DNA from: Denitrobaculum tricleocarpae
GTDB taxonomy: Bacteria; Pseudomonadota; Alphaproteobacteria; Kiloniellales; Kiloniellaceae
Reading direction: 5' to 3'
NCBI RefSeq assembly: GCF_007004665.1
Contig: NZ_ML660052.1
Location: forward strand, 868,001 to 932,000
DNA length: 64,000 nucleotides
In this document: positions 44,082-51,815 of the stretch, piece by piece
How the letters are laid out: every line of letters starts with the position of its first letter
Position numbering within the stretch: position 1 is the first letter of the stretch
Notes under the pieces: generated by a model
The model's database searches: none
The model's input: only the letters and a program-made list of their open reading frames with translations
Told to the model about the DNA's origin: nothing
Position numbers and translations under genes: made by a program

Positions 44082-44449
44082 GCATGAAACGTCTGATCCT
44101 GGAAATGGGCACCGGCAACGACCTTTACGGCGAAGATTACACCAAGGCCGCCGTGCGCGCGGTGCAGGATGCTCTGCATCATTCCTCGCTCACCCTCTTC
44201 CGGTCGCTGAAGCTGCAGCACGACGACATGCAGGTGACCGTGAATATCGGCGTGCAGAAGCCCGAGCAGGTCGATGCGGAAGAGATCAAAAAGCAGATCC
44301 CCTTCGGCAGGGTGACCGTGCAGGCGGTCAAGGGCGGCCTCAATGTGCCTGATCCGGAGAATGACATCCTCTCCGTGGTCGCCACCGCCGGGATCGAAGC
44401 ACACATCGATATTCCCGAGGGCAGGTTCAAGCTGGAAAGCGGGGCGTAA
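44078..44449 (+). CDS. Lin0512-family protein, second paralogue
   Basis: 123 residues, overlapping the first paralogue by 4 bp. Its core LEMGTGNDLYGEDYTKAAVRAVQDALHHSSL matches the first copy closely; the C-terminal half (VQKPEQVDAEEIKKQIPFGRVTVQAVKGGLNV) diverges more. No catalytic motif is recognised, though the conserved GEDYTKAA and HHSSL/HNSL segments could line a shared site. The aldo/keto reductase gene begins 4 bp after its stop, so the three genes are almost certainly one transcript. Confidence 0.88.
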   Translation: MSMKRLILEMGTGNDLYGEDYTKAAVRAVQDALHHSSLTLFRSLKLQHDDMQVTVNIGVQKPEQVDAEEIKKQIPFGRVTVQAVKGGLNVPDPENDILSVVATAGIEAHIDIPEGRFKLESGA

Positions 44450-44453
44450 GACG

Positions 44454-45446
44454 ATGCAGAAACGCGAACTGGGCCGGGGCGGCCCCATGGTCAGTGCGAT
44501 CGGTTTGGGCTGCTGGAGCTTCGCCGGGGCCTACGGTGCGACCGACACCGTTGAATCCCACGCGACGCTCGCCAAGGCGCTCGATCTGGGCATCGATTTT
44601 CTCGACACCGCGAACGTCTACGGCAACGGCATTTCCGAGCAGGCTATCGGCTCCTTCATCAGGAATCATCCCGGGCGTTTCCGCATTGCCACCAAGGGCG
44701 GCATCAAGCGCGACCCGGAAACCAAGGTGCGCAGCTTCGACAATTCGCCCGAACACCTGCGCATGATGCTGGAACGCTCGCTGGGCTACCTCGGTGTGGA
44801 TTACGTCGATCTTTACTACATCCATCGCCGCGAAGCGGAACGTCCCATTGAGGAGGTCGTGGAAACCCTGGTGAAGTTCAAGGAAGAGGGCAAGATCGGC
44901 GGCATCGGCTTTTCCGAAATCTCGCCTTCCTCCCTGCGGCGCGCCCACGCGGTGCATCCGGTGACCGCCGTCCAAAACGAGTATTCCCTCTGGTCGCGCA
45001 TGCCCGACATGGGTCTGATCCAGGCCTGCAGGGAACTGGGCGTCGCCTTCGTGCCCTTCTCGCCGCTGGGCCGGGGCGTCTTCGCGCAGAAATCACCAGA
45101 TCCGAAACGTTTTGCAAAAGGCGATTTCCGCGAGCATAACCCGCGCTTCCTGGAGCCGAACTACAGCTACAGCCTGAAGTACATCGAAGAGTTCAAACGC
45201 TATGCCGCCGATCGTGGCGTGACCTCCATCGCCCTGGCGCTGGCCTGGACCCTGCACCGGGGCGAGCACCTGATCCCGATCCCCGGCACCCGCTCGCCGG
45301 CTCACCTGGAAGACCTGGCCGCGGCGGCCTCAATCGCCTTGAGCGCCGAAGACCTCGCCGAAATCGAACGCATCCTGCCGGTCGGCTTCGCCCACGGCGA
45401 CCGCTATTCCGATGCGCAGATCGTCGGGGCGGAGCGCTACTGCTGA
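44454..45446 (+). CDS. Aldo/keto reductase
   Basis: 330 residues from the ATG just after the Lin0512 pair; the longer upstream frame overlaps them and is rejected. It has the full catalytic tetrad: Asp51 and Tyr56 (FLDTANVYG), Lys81 (IATKGG) and His124 (YYIHR), with NADPH-binding IPGTRSPAHLEDLAAA near the C-terminus. It reduces aldehydes or ketones with NADPH; the YhdN/AKR11-type pattern is the nearest I recognise. Position suggests a joint function with the Lin0512 proteins. Confidence 0.92.
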   Translation: MQKRELGRGGPMVSAIGLGCWSFAGAYGATDTVESHATLAKALDLGIDFLDTANVYGNGISEQAIGSFIRNHPGRFRIATKGGIKRDPETKVRSFDNSPEHLRMMLERSLGYLGVDYVDLYYIHRREAERPIEEVVETLVKFKEEGKIGGIGFSEISPSSLRRAHAVHPVTAVQNEYSLWSRMPDMGLIQACRELGVAFVPFSPLGRGVFAQKSPDPKRFAKGDFREHNPRFLEPNYSYSLKYIEEFKRYAADRGVTSIALALAWTLHRGEHLIPIPGTRSPAHLEDLAAAASIALSAEDLAEIERILPVGFAHGDRYSDAQIVGAERYC

Positions 45447-45596
45447 GCCTTGCCGGCTCGGATCGGTCGAGAAGCAGTGTGACCGGGGGGACAAGCTCTT
45501 CTGTAAATTCGTGATCACTGCATAGGTGAATCCGGTCCTTGAGGCTATTGTGGGGCTGCAGTCAATCTGATCCGATCAACAGGGAGGACGTGCGCC

Positions 45597-46193
45597 ATGA
45601 CGGAAGCCGAAAAGCTCGAATTCGAAATCATGGAGAAGGCGAAGCAACTGGCAGCCTTGCGCCGGGCCGAACCCGACAGTCCGGTCGAGGACTACAGCTT
45701 CCGGACGGCGGAGGGTGAGATCGGCCTGTCCGGCCTCTTCGGCGACCGCTCGCGTTTGCTGGTCATTCACAACATGGGGCAGGGCTGCCGCTATTGCACA
45801 CTCTGGGCCGACGGCATCAATGGCGTCCTGGAGCATCTGGAAGACGCGATGGCGGTCGTACTGGTCTCAAAAGATCCGCCCGAGGTTCAGCGGCGCATGG
45901 CGCTGGACCGTGGCTGGCGCTTCCGTTTGGCCTCGCACGGCGGCGGCACTTACATGACCCAGCAATGTGCCATGGGCGATCATCCCAACATGCCCGGCGC
46001 CTGCATCTACGAGCGAAAGGATGGCAAGGTCATACGGCGCGGCCGTACGTTCTTCGGTCCCGGCGATCTCTATTCGCCCGTCTGGCATTTTCTCGGGCTG
46101 GCGGGGTTGGAGGAAGCGGACTGGACGCCGCAATTTCACTATTGGCGCCGGCCTGAGAGCCTGGACGACGGCGGCGCGAACCTGCTTGATTAA
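45597..46193 (+). CDS. DUF899-type thioredoxin-like protein
   Basis: 198 residues with a thioredoxin-like core: YSFRTAEGEIGLSGLFGDRSRLLVIHNMGQGCRYCTLWADG carries a CxxC (GCRYCT) after the expected strand, and GGTYMTQQCAMGDHPNMPGACIYER follows later. The C-terminal FGPGDLYSPVWHFLGLAGL is the DUF899 signature. Function unknown; redox or thiol chemistry is inferred. The stop overlaps that of the next gene (shared ttaa). Confidence 0.82.
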   Translation: MTEAEKLEFEIMEKAKQLAALRRAEPDSPVEDYSFRTAEGEIGLSGLFGDRSRLLVIHNMGQGCRYCTLWADGINGVLEHLEDAMAVVLVSKDPPEVQRRMALDRGWRFRLASHGGGTYMTQQCAMGDHPNMPGACIYERKDGKVIRRGRTFFGPGDLYSPVWHFLGLAGLEEADWTPQFHYWRRPESLDDGGANLLD

Positions 46194-47062
46194 GCGGGTT
46201 CGGGGTTGGTTTGCTCCGGCGGCGCCTTTGGGTCCCGTTTTGGCGCCGCGCTTTTTGCCTGCGCGGGTGCGGCCTGCCCAGGTGCGGCCTGCTTAGTTGC
46301 GGCCTGCTGGGGTTTGACCTGCTCGGGTGCGGCCTGCCTGGGCGTGGCCCGTTCGTGCCGTGCGCGCTCTCGTGCGGCCTGATCCAGGATCATGATCTTC
46401 TGCCAGATCTTGCGGCTGAGATTGGTCGAGAGCGTTTCCAGCTCGGTGACCGTCTCGATCACCACCGCGTCCTGGATGCTCTGGGTATAGAGCGCGGCGA
46501 TTTTGCCCGAGATGGAAAGCATCTCCGAGCAGTAGTCGAGATAGCGCTGAATCTCGATCCGTCCCATGCTGCGCTTGGGCGAGCTTGCGGTGGGCTCGAT
46601 GGCGTCGAGCAGAACGCCGGGGTCTTTGGTCAGCTGATGCATGTCGATCACATGGATCATCGAGCGCAGGGAATGCAGCGATGTGAGGGCCTGCTTCCTT
46701 TTCCAGCGCGCTTCCAGGTTGACGATGAAGGCGATGCCCAGGGCCATCAGGATCGCGATGTTGGCGGCGGGTTCGATGATCTGCACCAGGGTCGCAACCT
46801 CAGGCAGGGGAGAGCTGAAATGCACCTCCTTGAAGACCAGGGCAAAGAGCAGAACGCCGGCGGTGAGGATCCCGATCGTCGTCAGCCGCAGCCGCCAGTT
46901 TGGCCGCTCAAGCAGAAGGGCGTCGCCGCGCATCTGGCGGGCGACTTGTGAAAAATCCTTCGCGACCTTGACCAGACCGGCCTCGGGAAAGCGTTCGGCC
47001 ACCCGCAGTGCCAGGGTGTCGGCCGTCGCGATAATCTTGTCCGCGTCGAGCGTCATTTGCAT
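46190..47062 (-). CDS. Hypothetical membrane protein with Ala/Pro/Gln-rich tail
   Basis: 290 residues. Two hydrophobic segments at about 63-83 and 100-122 are followed by a helical domain (about 125-225) and a low-complexity tail (about 230-290) in which short blocks of the form AAPxQ and PAQAK recur. No family is recognised. The DNA encoding the tail has a ggtgcggcctgc-type repeat (46267-46340). Expansion of this tail by slippage seems likely. The palindromic repeats at 47075-47213 lie just upstream, so the promoter is beyond or within them. Confidence 0.65.
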   Translation of the reverse strand: MQMTLDADKIIATADTLALRVAERFPEAGLVKVAKDFSQVARQMRGDALLLERPNWRLRLTTIGILTAGVLLFALVFKEVHFSSPLPEVATLVQIIEPAANIAILMALGIAFIVNLEARWKRKQALTSLHSLRSMIHVIDMHQLTKDPGVLLDAIEPTASSPKRSMGRIEIQRYLDYCSEMLSISGKIAALYTQSIQDAVVIETVTELETLSTNLSRKIWQKIMILDQAARERARHERATPRQAAPEQVKPQQAATKQAAPGQAAPAQAKSAAPKRDPKAPPEQTNPEPA

Positions 47063-47074
47063 CGTTCTTGTCCC

Positions 47075-47138
47075 TAGAGCGCGTCATGTTTTAACGGAAA
47101 CACTCTGTGTTTTCGCTAAAACATGTGAACCCGCTCTA
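47075..47138. repeat. Palindromic repeat element 1
   Basis: A 64-base hairpin bounded by tagagc (47075-47080) and gctcta (47133-47138), with inner arms catgtttta/taaaacatg (47085-47093, 47117-47125) and gaaacac/gtgtttt. This boundary and internal layout match a widespread class of alphaproteobacterial intergenic palindromes. Confidence 0.7.
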
Positions 47139-47149
47139 CATCATATAGA

Positions 47150-47213
47150 TAGAACAGATTCACCGGTACGACGGATCGCCGAAGGCGATTCCATCTAAAC
47201 CGGATCTGCTCTA
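47150..47213. repeat. Palindromic repeat element 2
   Basis: Directly after element 1, arms tagaacagatt (47150-47160) and 47203-47213 pair at 9 of 11 positions, with an inner hairpin atcgcc-gaa-ggcgat (47175-47189). Same 64-base length as element 1 but different interior. Confidence 0.6.
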
Positions 47214-47336
47214 GCGCTTCGAGGCCTGAGATCCTTTTCTCTCAAGCAGACCGATTGGTCCAGTTTCTTCGCATTTTATCGCAAAATCGTTAAGGCCTTC
47301 ATCTCTCCAATGCTTGCCCTGGTCCGGCGCGGGAGG

Positions 47337-47906
47337 TTACGGCGCGCGCATCGGTATCGTGGGCTTTCTCCACGCCAGTTTTTGCACGGCGTCATCGAGC
47401 GGCGTACCCGCGATGGAGTTGGTGTAGTTGCTCATAAGTTTCACTGCCAGGCCGAGCACCACTTCCAATGCCTGGGTTTCGCTGTAACCCGCGTCGAAGA
47501 AGGCCTGCCGCTCCGCTTGTGAGATTTTACCGCGATTGGCGATGAGGCTGCGGGTGAACCCGCGCAGAGCCTCGAGCCTGGCATCCGGCAGCACCGCGCC
47601 GGACCGCAGGGCCTCTATAACTTCCCCCGGCATCTTCGCCTTACGGGCCAGCAGGCTGTGCCAGGGAACGCAGTAGGTGCAGTCGTTCTCGTAGTTCGCG
47701 GTCAGATAAACGACCTGACGTTCGACCGGCGTCAGACTTGTTTCATCGAAAAGATCCCAGGTCTGACTATAGCCCTGCAACAGGGCGGGCGCCGAGGCCA
47801 TGACCCGCTCGAGGTTTGGAATCATCCCGAAGTTTTTTCGGGTGGCTTCCAGGGCAGGCCGGGCGGCATCGGGGGCCGTGGTTTCATCGTGGAGCGGGAA
47901 GCGCAT
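47337..47906 (-). CDS. AhpD/carboxymuconolactone-decarboxylase-family protein
   Basis: 189 residues. The AhpD-like active-site segment ENDCTYCVPWHSLLARKAKM, with CxxC and a downstream His, lies near 73-92; the fold is an all-helical CMD domain. Members are peroxide-linked reductases or of unknown oxidation-sensing function. It is divergent in regulation: the gene lies 70 bp downstream of a TetR gene on the same strand, and matching operator-like sites precede both. So it is the likely target of that TetR regulator. Confidence 0.88.
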   Translation of the reverse strand: MRFPLHDETTAPDAARPALEATRKNFGMIPNLERVMASAPALLQGYSQTWDLFDETSLTPVERQVVYLTANYENDCTYCVPWHSLLARKAKMPGEVIEALRSGAVLPDARLEALRGFTRSLIANRGKISQAERQAFFDAGYSETQALEVVLGLAVKLMSNYTNSIAGTPLDDAVQKLAWRKPTIPMRAP

Positions 47907-47920
47907 GAGACTTTCCTTTC

Positions 47921-47936
47921 ATGATTACGAATTCAT
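47921..47936. promoter_or_regulatory. Candidate TetR operator before the AhpD-like gene
   Basis: atgatt-acga-attcat, arms with one mismatch and a 4-base spacer, 15 bp upstream of the start. Same ATGA(W/A)Y-N4-RTTCAT pattern as the site before the TetR gene. Confidence 0.6.
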
Positions 47937-47975
47937 AAATTTTCTGCAGGATTTTAAAGTGCCTTTTCGCGCGGC

Positions 47976-48587
47976 TTAACGGGGTCGCTGAAAGAGCAAA
48001 TCGAAGACGGCGTTGAGGCTGTGCTCGGCCGCCTTCACGGCGCCCCCGCTGCGCGCATGGAGCAGCGCGCCGTCACCGGCGGCGACCAGCATCTCGCTGA
48101 CCGCCATGACATCGGGACCCGTGGCAAGGTCTCCCTGTTCGCGGGCCGTGTGCAGCGCCCGGGCGAAGGCGGCAACAAGTTTCCTGCGGGCCGCTTCGAT
48201 AATCTGCGCCGCCGCCGGATCCCGCGGTCCGAGTTCGCCCGCCGTCATGACCATCAGACAGCCGCGCCGTCTTTTACGCCGCGCATCCTTGAGCCAGTCA
48301 TCCAGCACATGCCGAATTCCCGCCTTCGCAACGGGGCTTGATTCGAGGCCCTTGCAGACCGCTTCCACCCGTGTCTCCGCATAGCGTTTAAGAGCCGCGT
48401 GAAAGAGTGCCTGCTTGTCTCCGAAGGCGTAGACGAGGCTCTGCCGCCGCTGCCCCGTCGCCTGCTCCAGGACATCATAGGTTGCCGCGTCGAAGCCCGC
48501 GTGCCAGAAGAGCTCCATGGCCGCATCCAGGGCTCGCTCCTGGTCGAAGCTCCGTGGCCGGCCTCTGATGGATGGGTTGTTCTTCAT
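47976..48587 (-). CDS. TetR-family transcriptional regulator
   Basis: 203 residues. Helix-turn-helix at about 10-55 (RGRPRSFDQERALDAAMELFWHAGFDAATYDVLEQATGQRRQSLVYAFGDK). The effector domain contains CLMVMTAGELGPRDP, typical of the TetR subgroup with a TetR_C_16/NalC-like pattern. It lies just upstream of the AhpD-like gene. Identical-pattern 16-bp sites precede its own start (48598-48613) and the AhpD gene, suggesting one repressor for both. Confidence 0.9.
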   Translation of the reverse strand: MKNNPSIRGRPRSFDQERALDAAMELFWHAGFDAATYDVLEQATGQRRQSLVYAFGDKQALFHAALKRYAETRVEAVCKGLESSPVAKAGIRHVLDDWLKDARRKRRRGCLMVMTAGELGPRDPAAAQIIEAARRKLVAAFARALHTAREQGDLATGPDVMAVSEMLVAAGDGALLHARSGGAVKAAEHSLNAVFDLLFQRPR

Positions 48588-48597
48588 AGTAGATTAA

Positions 48598-48613
48598 ATG
48601 AACATGAGTTCAT
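48598..48613. promoter_or_regulatory. Candidate TetR operator before the TetR gene
   Basis: atgaac-atga-gttcat, perfect 6-bp arms and a 4-base spacer, 11 bp upstream of the regulator start. Confidence 0.6.
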
Positions 48614-48843
48614 AAAATGCAAGAGCGTTTTTCGTAACGGAGGCAGCGTAGCGTTCGTCAGATAAGCTGCGCATACGTCGACTTTGCCTCGTCTATCCGT
48701 CTTGAATTTCCCAAAACCGGCCCGAATTTAGGGGGAGGGTGCGGGGATGTGCATCTCTCCTCACGCGCTCGTGACTGAAGTTTTCTTGAATAAGACGGCG
48801 ATCAGGGTGTTCTTTATCCCGACTGGATTGGAAAGTGCTTTCG

Positions 48844-49455
48844 ATGAAAAAATTTCTGACCGCGACGGTTTTCAGCCTGTTTCTGGCCCCGCCTGCCGCT
48901 ATGGCTGCGGAGGAGACCGCTATTCTGGCCGGCGGATGCTTCTGGTGCATCGAAAGCGACTTTGAAAAGGTGCCGGGCGTCATGGACGTCGTCTCCGGCT
49001 ACACCGGCGGCCAGTCGGACAATCCGACCTACAAAACCCATACCTCGGGCGGCCACCGTGAAGTCGTCCGGATCACCTACAATCCCGAAGTGATCAGCTA
49101 TCCCAAAATTCTGGATATCTTCTGGCGCTCGGTCGATCCTGTCGATGCCGGCGGGCAGTTCTGCGACCGGGGCCACAGTTACACCACGGCGGTTTACGCG
49201 ACCAGCCTGGAGCAGATGCAGCAGGCCGAAGCCTCAAAGGCCGAGATCGACGCGGCGAACCTGCTTCCCGAAAAGATCGTCACCCCGGTTCTGCCCGCTC
49301 AGGAGTTTTTCCTCGCCGAGGACTATCACCAGGACTATCACACGAAAAACCCGGTCCGCTACAAACTCTATCGCTACCGCTGCGGCCGTAATCAGCGCGT
49401 GGAAGAGCTCTGGAAAGACCAGGCGTACCAGGGTGTGCCGAAGGCCGACTCCTGA
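48844..49455 (+). CDS. msrA: Periplasmic peptide-methionine (S)-S-oxide reductase
   Basis: 203 residues from the ATG at 48844. Catalytic motif GGCFWCIESDFEKVPGV with Cys32 as the nucleophile; GHREVVRITYNPEVISYPKIL and the ending segment with EDYHQDYHTKNPVRYKLYRYRCGR are diagnostic MsrA features. A signal peptide (AAMA-AEE at about 18-24) shows that it acts in the periplasm, repairing methionine-S-sulfoxide; most MsrA are cytosolic. The Cys in YRCGR (near 180) is a likely resolving cysteine. A GTG start three codons earlier is less likely. Confidence 0.93.
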   Translation: MKKFLTATVFSLFLAPPAAMAAEETAILAGGCFWCIESDFEKVPGVMDVVSGYTGGQSDNPTYKTHTSGGHREVVRITYNPEVISYPKILDIFWRSVDPVDAGGQFCDRGHSYTTAVYATSLEQMQQAEASKAEIDAANLLPEKIVTPVLPAQEFFLAEDYHQDYHTKNPVRYKLYRYRCGRNQRVEELWKDQAYQGVPKADS

Positions 49456-49529
49456 AGACACCGGGCTTGTTGCTTCTCTGGTGAGGGGGATGAGCTGAGG
49501 CTGCTCGAGCGAGAGACCTCCTCGGTGTT

Positions 49530-50159
49530 TTAGCTTTCCTCCAGCTGCCGCCCCAGCCAGACCGTTCTACTGCCCTCGGCCGGGGCCTCTGACGCCAGCG
49601 GTTCGAAGCCACGGCTTTGCCAGAAACCATAGGCCCGCGCGTTTTGCCGGTTGGAGCCGACGTGAAGGCCGGTCGCCCCATGATTCCGCGCGGCGCTGAT
49701 CCAGAGTTCGAGCAGTGCCGGGCCAATACCCTGACCCTGTGCCCGGGGCAGCAGGTTCATGTGAACGTGAGAGGGATAGTGCTTCACCACGTCTTCGGGC
49801 GTCTCCCGCGGGTGGTGGATCATGTGGCAGCGGCGTTGGTCGGCGCTCCATTCGGAAGCGGGTGTGTCGCAGGGATCCGGATAGATCGATCGCAGGCCCG
49901 GCCACCAGACGCGCCTGAGCTGTTCTTCGAACGCGCGGGTATCGACGGCGCCGACGATATAGCCGGCGACCCCCTTGGCGTCGGTGGCGACGAAACAGAG
50001 TTCCGGACAAAACCTGGCGTAGGGCGCGGCATAGATCTGGCCCATGATCCGCCCGTCTTCGTGCAGGGCGGAGGCATCTTCGCCGCCTGCGCCTGTCGCC
50101 AGCGCGATGGCATAGAGGTCGTCCAGGTCTCGGTCTTTGTAGAGTCGCAGCTTGATCAT
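49530..50159 (-). CDS. GNAT-family acetyltransferase
   Basis: 209 residues from the ATG at 50159 (MIKLRLYKDRDLDDLYAIAL). Acetyl-CoA site QGQGIGPALLELWISAARNHGATGLHVG near 140-167 with the usual R/QGxGIG turn; C-terminal YGFWQSRGFEPL is the typical beta6-alpha4 segment. Length is longer than the common GNATs, with an inserted segment (about 75-125: WPGLRSIYPDPCDTPASEWS). Substrate unknown. Confidence 0.88.
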   Translation of the reverse strand: MIKLRLYKDRDLDDLYAIALATGAGGEDASALHEDGRIMGQIYAAPYARFCPELCFVATDAKGVAGYIVGAVDTRAFEEQLRRVWWPGLRSIYPDPCDTPASEWSADQRRCHMIHHPRETPEDVVKHYPSHVHMNLLPRAQGQGIGPALLELWISAARNHGATGLHVGSNRQNARAYGFWQSRGFEPLASEAPAEGSRTVWLGRQLEES

Positions 50160-50469
50160 AGGGGCGGATTTCCGGTAGGGCCGATTCAATTCAAAGTAAG
50201 TGTCACGAAAACATCCAGAGGTTAATAAAAGGGATGCGGCAAGTTAAATTTTGATGGCTCTGCGCTGCCCCGTTCAAGCCGGTGCAGCAGACTCCCCTGT
50301 GGCAGGAGTAACACCACCCCTCGCCATTAGAAGTATTGAATTTAGAATTCAGTATGTAGAATTTCAAATGTAATTTTTATCCTGATCGGATCGACGCCGG
50401 CCTCTCGCATCAACGCAATGCACTAACCAGGGTCTTGACATCTCTCTGTCAGAGCTAAAATATAGCGAT
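50160..50469. promoter_or_regulatory. Intergenic region with ArsR-SRPBCC promoter
   Basis: 310 bases without a gene. The middle is AT-rich (50325-50380) and no structured element is clear in it. A likely -35 ttgaca is at 50435-50440, with AT-rich taaaatata around 50456-50463 as the -10 region. The operator palindrome overlaps the start codon. Confidence 0.55.
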
Positions 50470-50487
50470 ATGGCTATACAATATCGC
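50465..50487. promoter_or_regulatory. Candidate ArsR operator over the start codon
   Basis: gcgatat-N9-atatcgc, perfect 7-bp arms, spanning the ATG at 50470. This position fits autorepression by the ArsR protein. Confidence 0.6.
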
Positions 50488-50883
50488 AATCCACTGGATC
50501 ACACCTTTCATGCCCTGGGCGACGAGACCCGGCGCCGGATACTCTCCATGCTCGCGACCGGCGGTCCCTGCTCGGCGAATGAGATCAATGCGCCCTTCGA
50601 CGCGGCGCAACCGACCATCTCCAAGCACCTCAAGGTTCTGGAGAAAGCCGGACTGGTGCGGCGCGAAGTGCAGGGCCGGGTCCACCGCTTTCATCTGGAG
50701 CTGGCACCCATGAAGGAAGCCGAGGACTGGATCGCCCGGCACGAGGCCTTCTGGCAGGGCACTCTGCAGCGCCTGGAAGGCTATCTGGCGGAGGTGGATG
50801 GACGGCTGGAAGACGCGGCCGGTCAACAGTCTGATCGTGATCGCAGGGATTTAACGAAAGAAAGGGAGAAAGACAGTGAGTGA
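50470..50883 (+). CDS. ArsR-family regulator (SRPBCC-linked)
   Basis: 137 residues. Winged helix at about 8-90 (LDHTFHALGDETRRRILSMLATGG ... AAQPTISKHLKVLEKAGLVRREVQGRVHRFHL). No cysteine-pair metal site is visible, so it belongs to the SRPBCC-linked group (SdpR-like), not the metal sensors. Overlaps the SRPBCC gene by 8 bp. A second related module is present at 61064. Confidence 0.9.
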   Translation: MAIQYRNPLDHTFHALGDETRRRILSMLATGGPCSANEINAPFDAAQPTISKHLKVLEKAGLVRREVQGRVHRFHLELAPMKEAEDWIARHEAFWQGTLQRLEGYLAEVDGRLEDAAGQQSDRDRRDLTKEREKDSE

Positions 50884-51391
50884 ATTGACCCATTCCGTGA
50901 CCGTTCGCCGCCTGCTTCCGGCGCAGCCGGCACGGGTCTTCGAGGCCTTCAGTTCCGCTGAAGCTCTGGGCAGGTGGTTCACGCCACGTCCGGATATTTC
51001 GCTTGAAATTCTGGCCTTCGAATTTGTGCCGGAGGGCGCTTTCCGTTTCTGCTTTATCATGCCTGGTGATGAACGCAAGGCTGTGGCCGGGCGATACGAA
51101 CGCATCATGCTGAACGACGAGATTGTCTTTTCCTGGACTTGGGAAACGCCGGACCCTCATGCCGACATACCGACCCGGGTGCGGGTCCGGTTCCGGGCGC
51201 AGGATGGCGGTACCGAAATCGTGCTGACCCATTCGCAGCTGCCCTCCGAAGAAAGCAGCAAGCGCCATGGCGAGGGCTGGACGGGCATGTTCGAACAGCT
51301 TGAGGCCGGGTTCGCGGACCCGCAGTTTCTAAGGCAGGCAGAGGCGCGACCAGAGACGCGACCAGAGACGCGAGACGCCGCGCATGCTTGA
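50876..51391 (+). CDS. SRPBCC/AHSA1-domain protein
   Basis: 171 residues from a GTG overlapping the ArsR gene. AHSA1/START-like lipid- or ligand-binding fold: SVTVRRLLPAQPARVFEAFSSAEALGRWFTP at the start, then DEIVFSWTWETPDP and the final helix EGWTGMFEQLEAGF. Partner of the ArsR protein in one operon. The last ten residues come from a repeat (gacgcgaccagagacgcga). Function unknown; ligand sensing or detoxification is inferred. Confidence 0.88.
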   Translation: MSELTHSVTVRRLLPAQPARVFEAFSSAEALGRWFTPRPDISLEILAFEFVPEGAFRFCFIMPGDERKAVAGRYERIMLNDEIVFSWTWETPDPHADIPTRVRVRFRAQDGGTEIVLTHSQLPSEESSKRHGEGWTGMFEQLEAGFADPQFLRQAEARPETRPETRDAAHA

Positions 51392-51782
51392 GGTCGGGGC
51401 CTTGCCGGTGACGTCGCTCCTGACGGCGGCGCTGATCGTCCAGCTGGTGATCCTGAGCTTGCTGGTTACGGCACGCCGGGCGGTCCTGGGCGGTATTCAG
51501 TTCGGCGATGCGGAGGATGTCGAGCTGCGGCACCGGATTCGCGCACACGGCAACTTCATCGAGATCGTGCCCATCGTCATTATCGCGCTTGGGGTCATGG
51601 AGCTGGCGGGCGCGCCGCGCGATCTTCTGTGGCTTCTGGCCGGCGGCTTCTTCGCCGGGCGCGTGCTTCATGCCATCCGCATGTTCGCCCGCTCCCTCTG
51701 GCCGGGCCTGATCGCCATCGTGAGCCAGCACCTCATTTGTCTTTATGCCGGGTACTGGATCTTCAGGCACTTCCTGTTCTGA
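51384..51782 (+). CDS. MAPEG-family membrane protein
   Basis: 132 residues with four hydrophobic segments and the MAPEG signature RHRIRAHGNFIEIVPIVIIALGVME, close to eukaryotic microsomal GST/LTC4-synthase-type and bacterial membrane GSTs. ATG overlaps the preceding SRPBCC gene by 8 bp, giving an ArsR-SRPBCC-MAPEG operon. Likely membrane-located glutathione-linked detoxification. Confidence 0.88.
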   Translation: MLEVGALPVTSLLTAALIVQLVILSLLVTARRAVLGGIQFGDAEDVELRHRIRAHGNFIEIVPIVIIALGVMELAGAPRDLLWLLAGGFFAGRVLHAIRMFARSLWPGLIAIVSQHLICLYAGYWIFRHFLF

Positions 51783-51815
51783 ATTTGGAACTTTCGAAGC
51801 GACGGCGCGCGGCGC

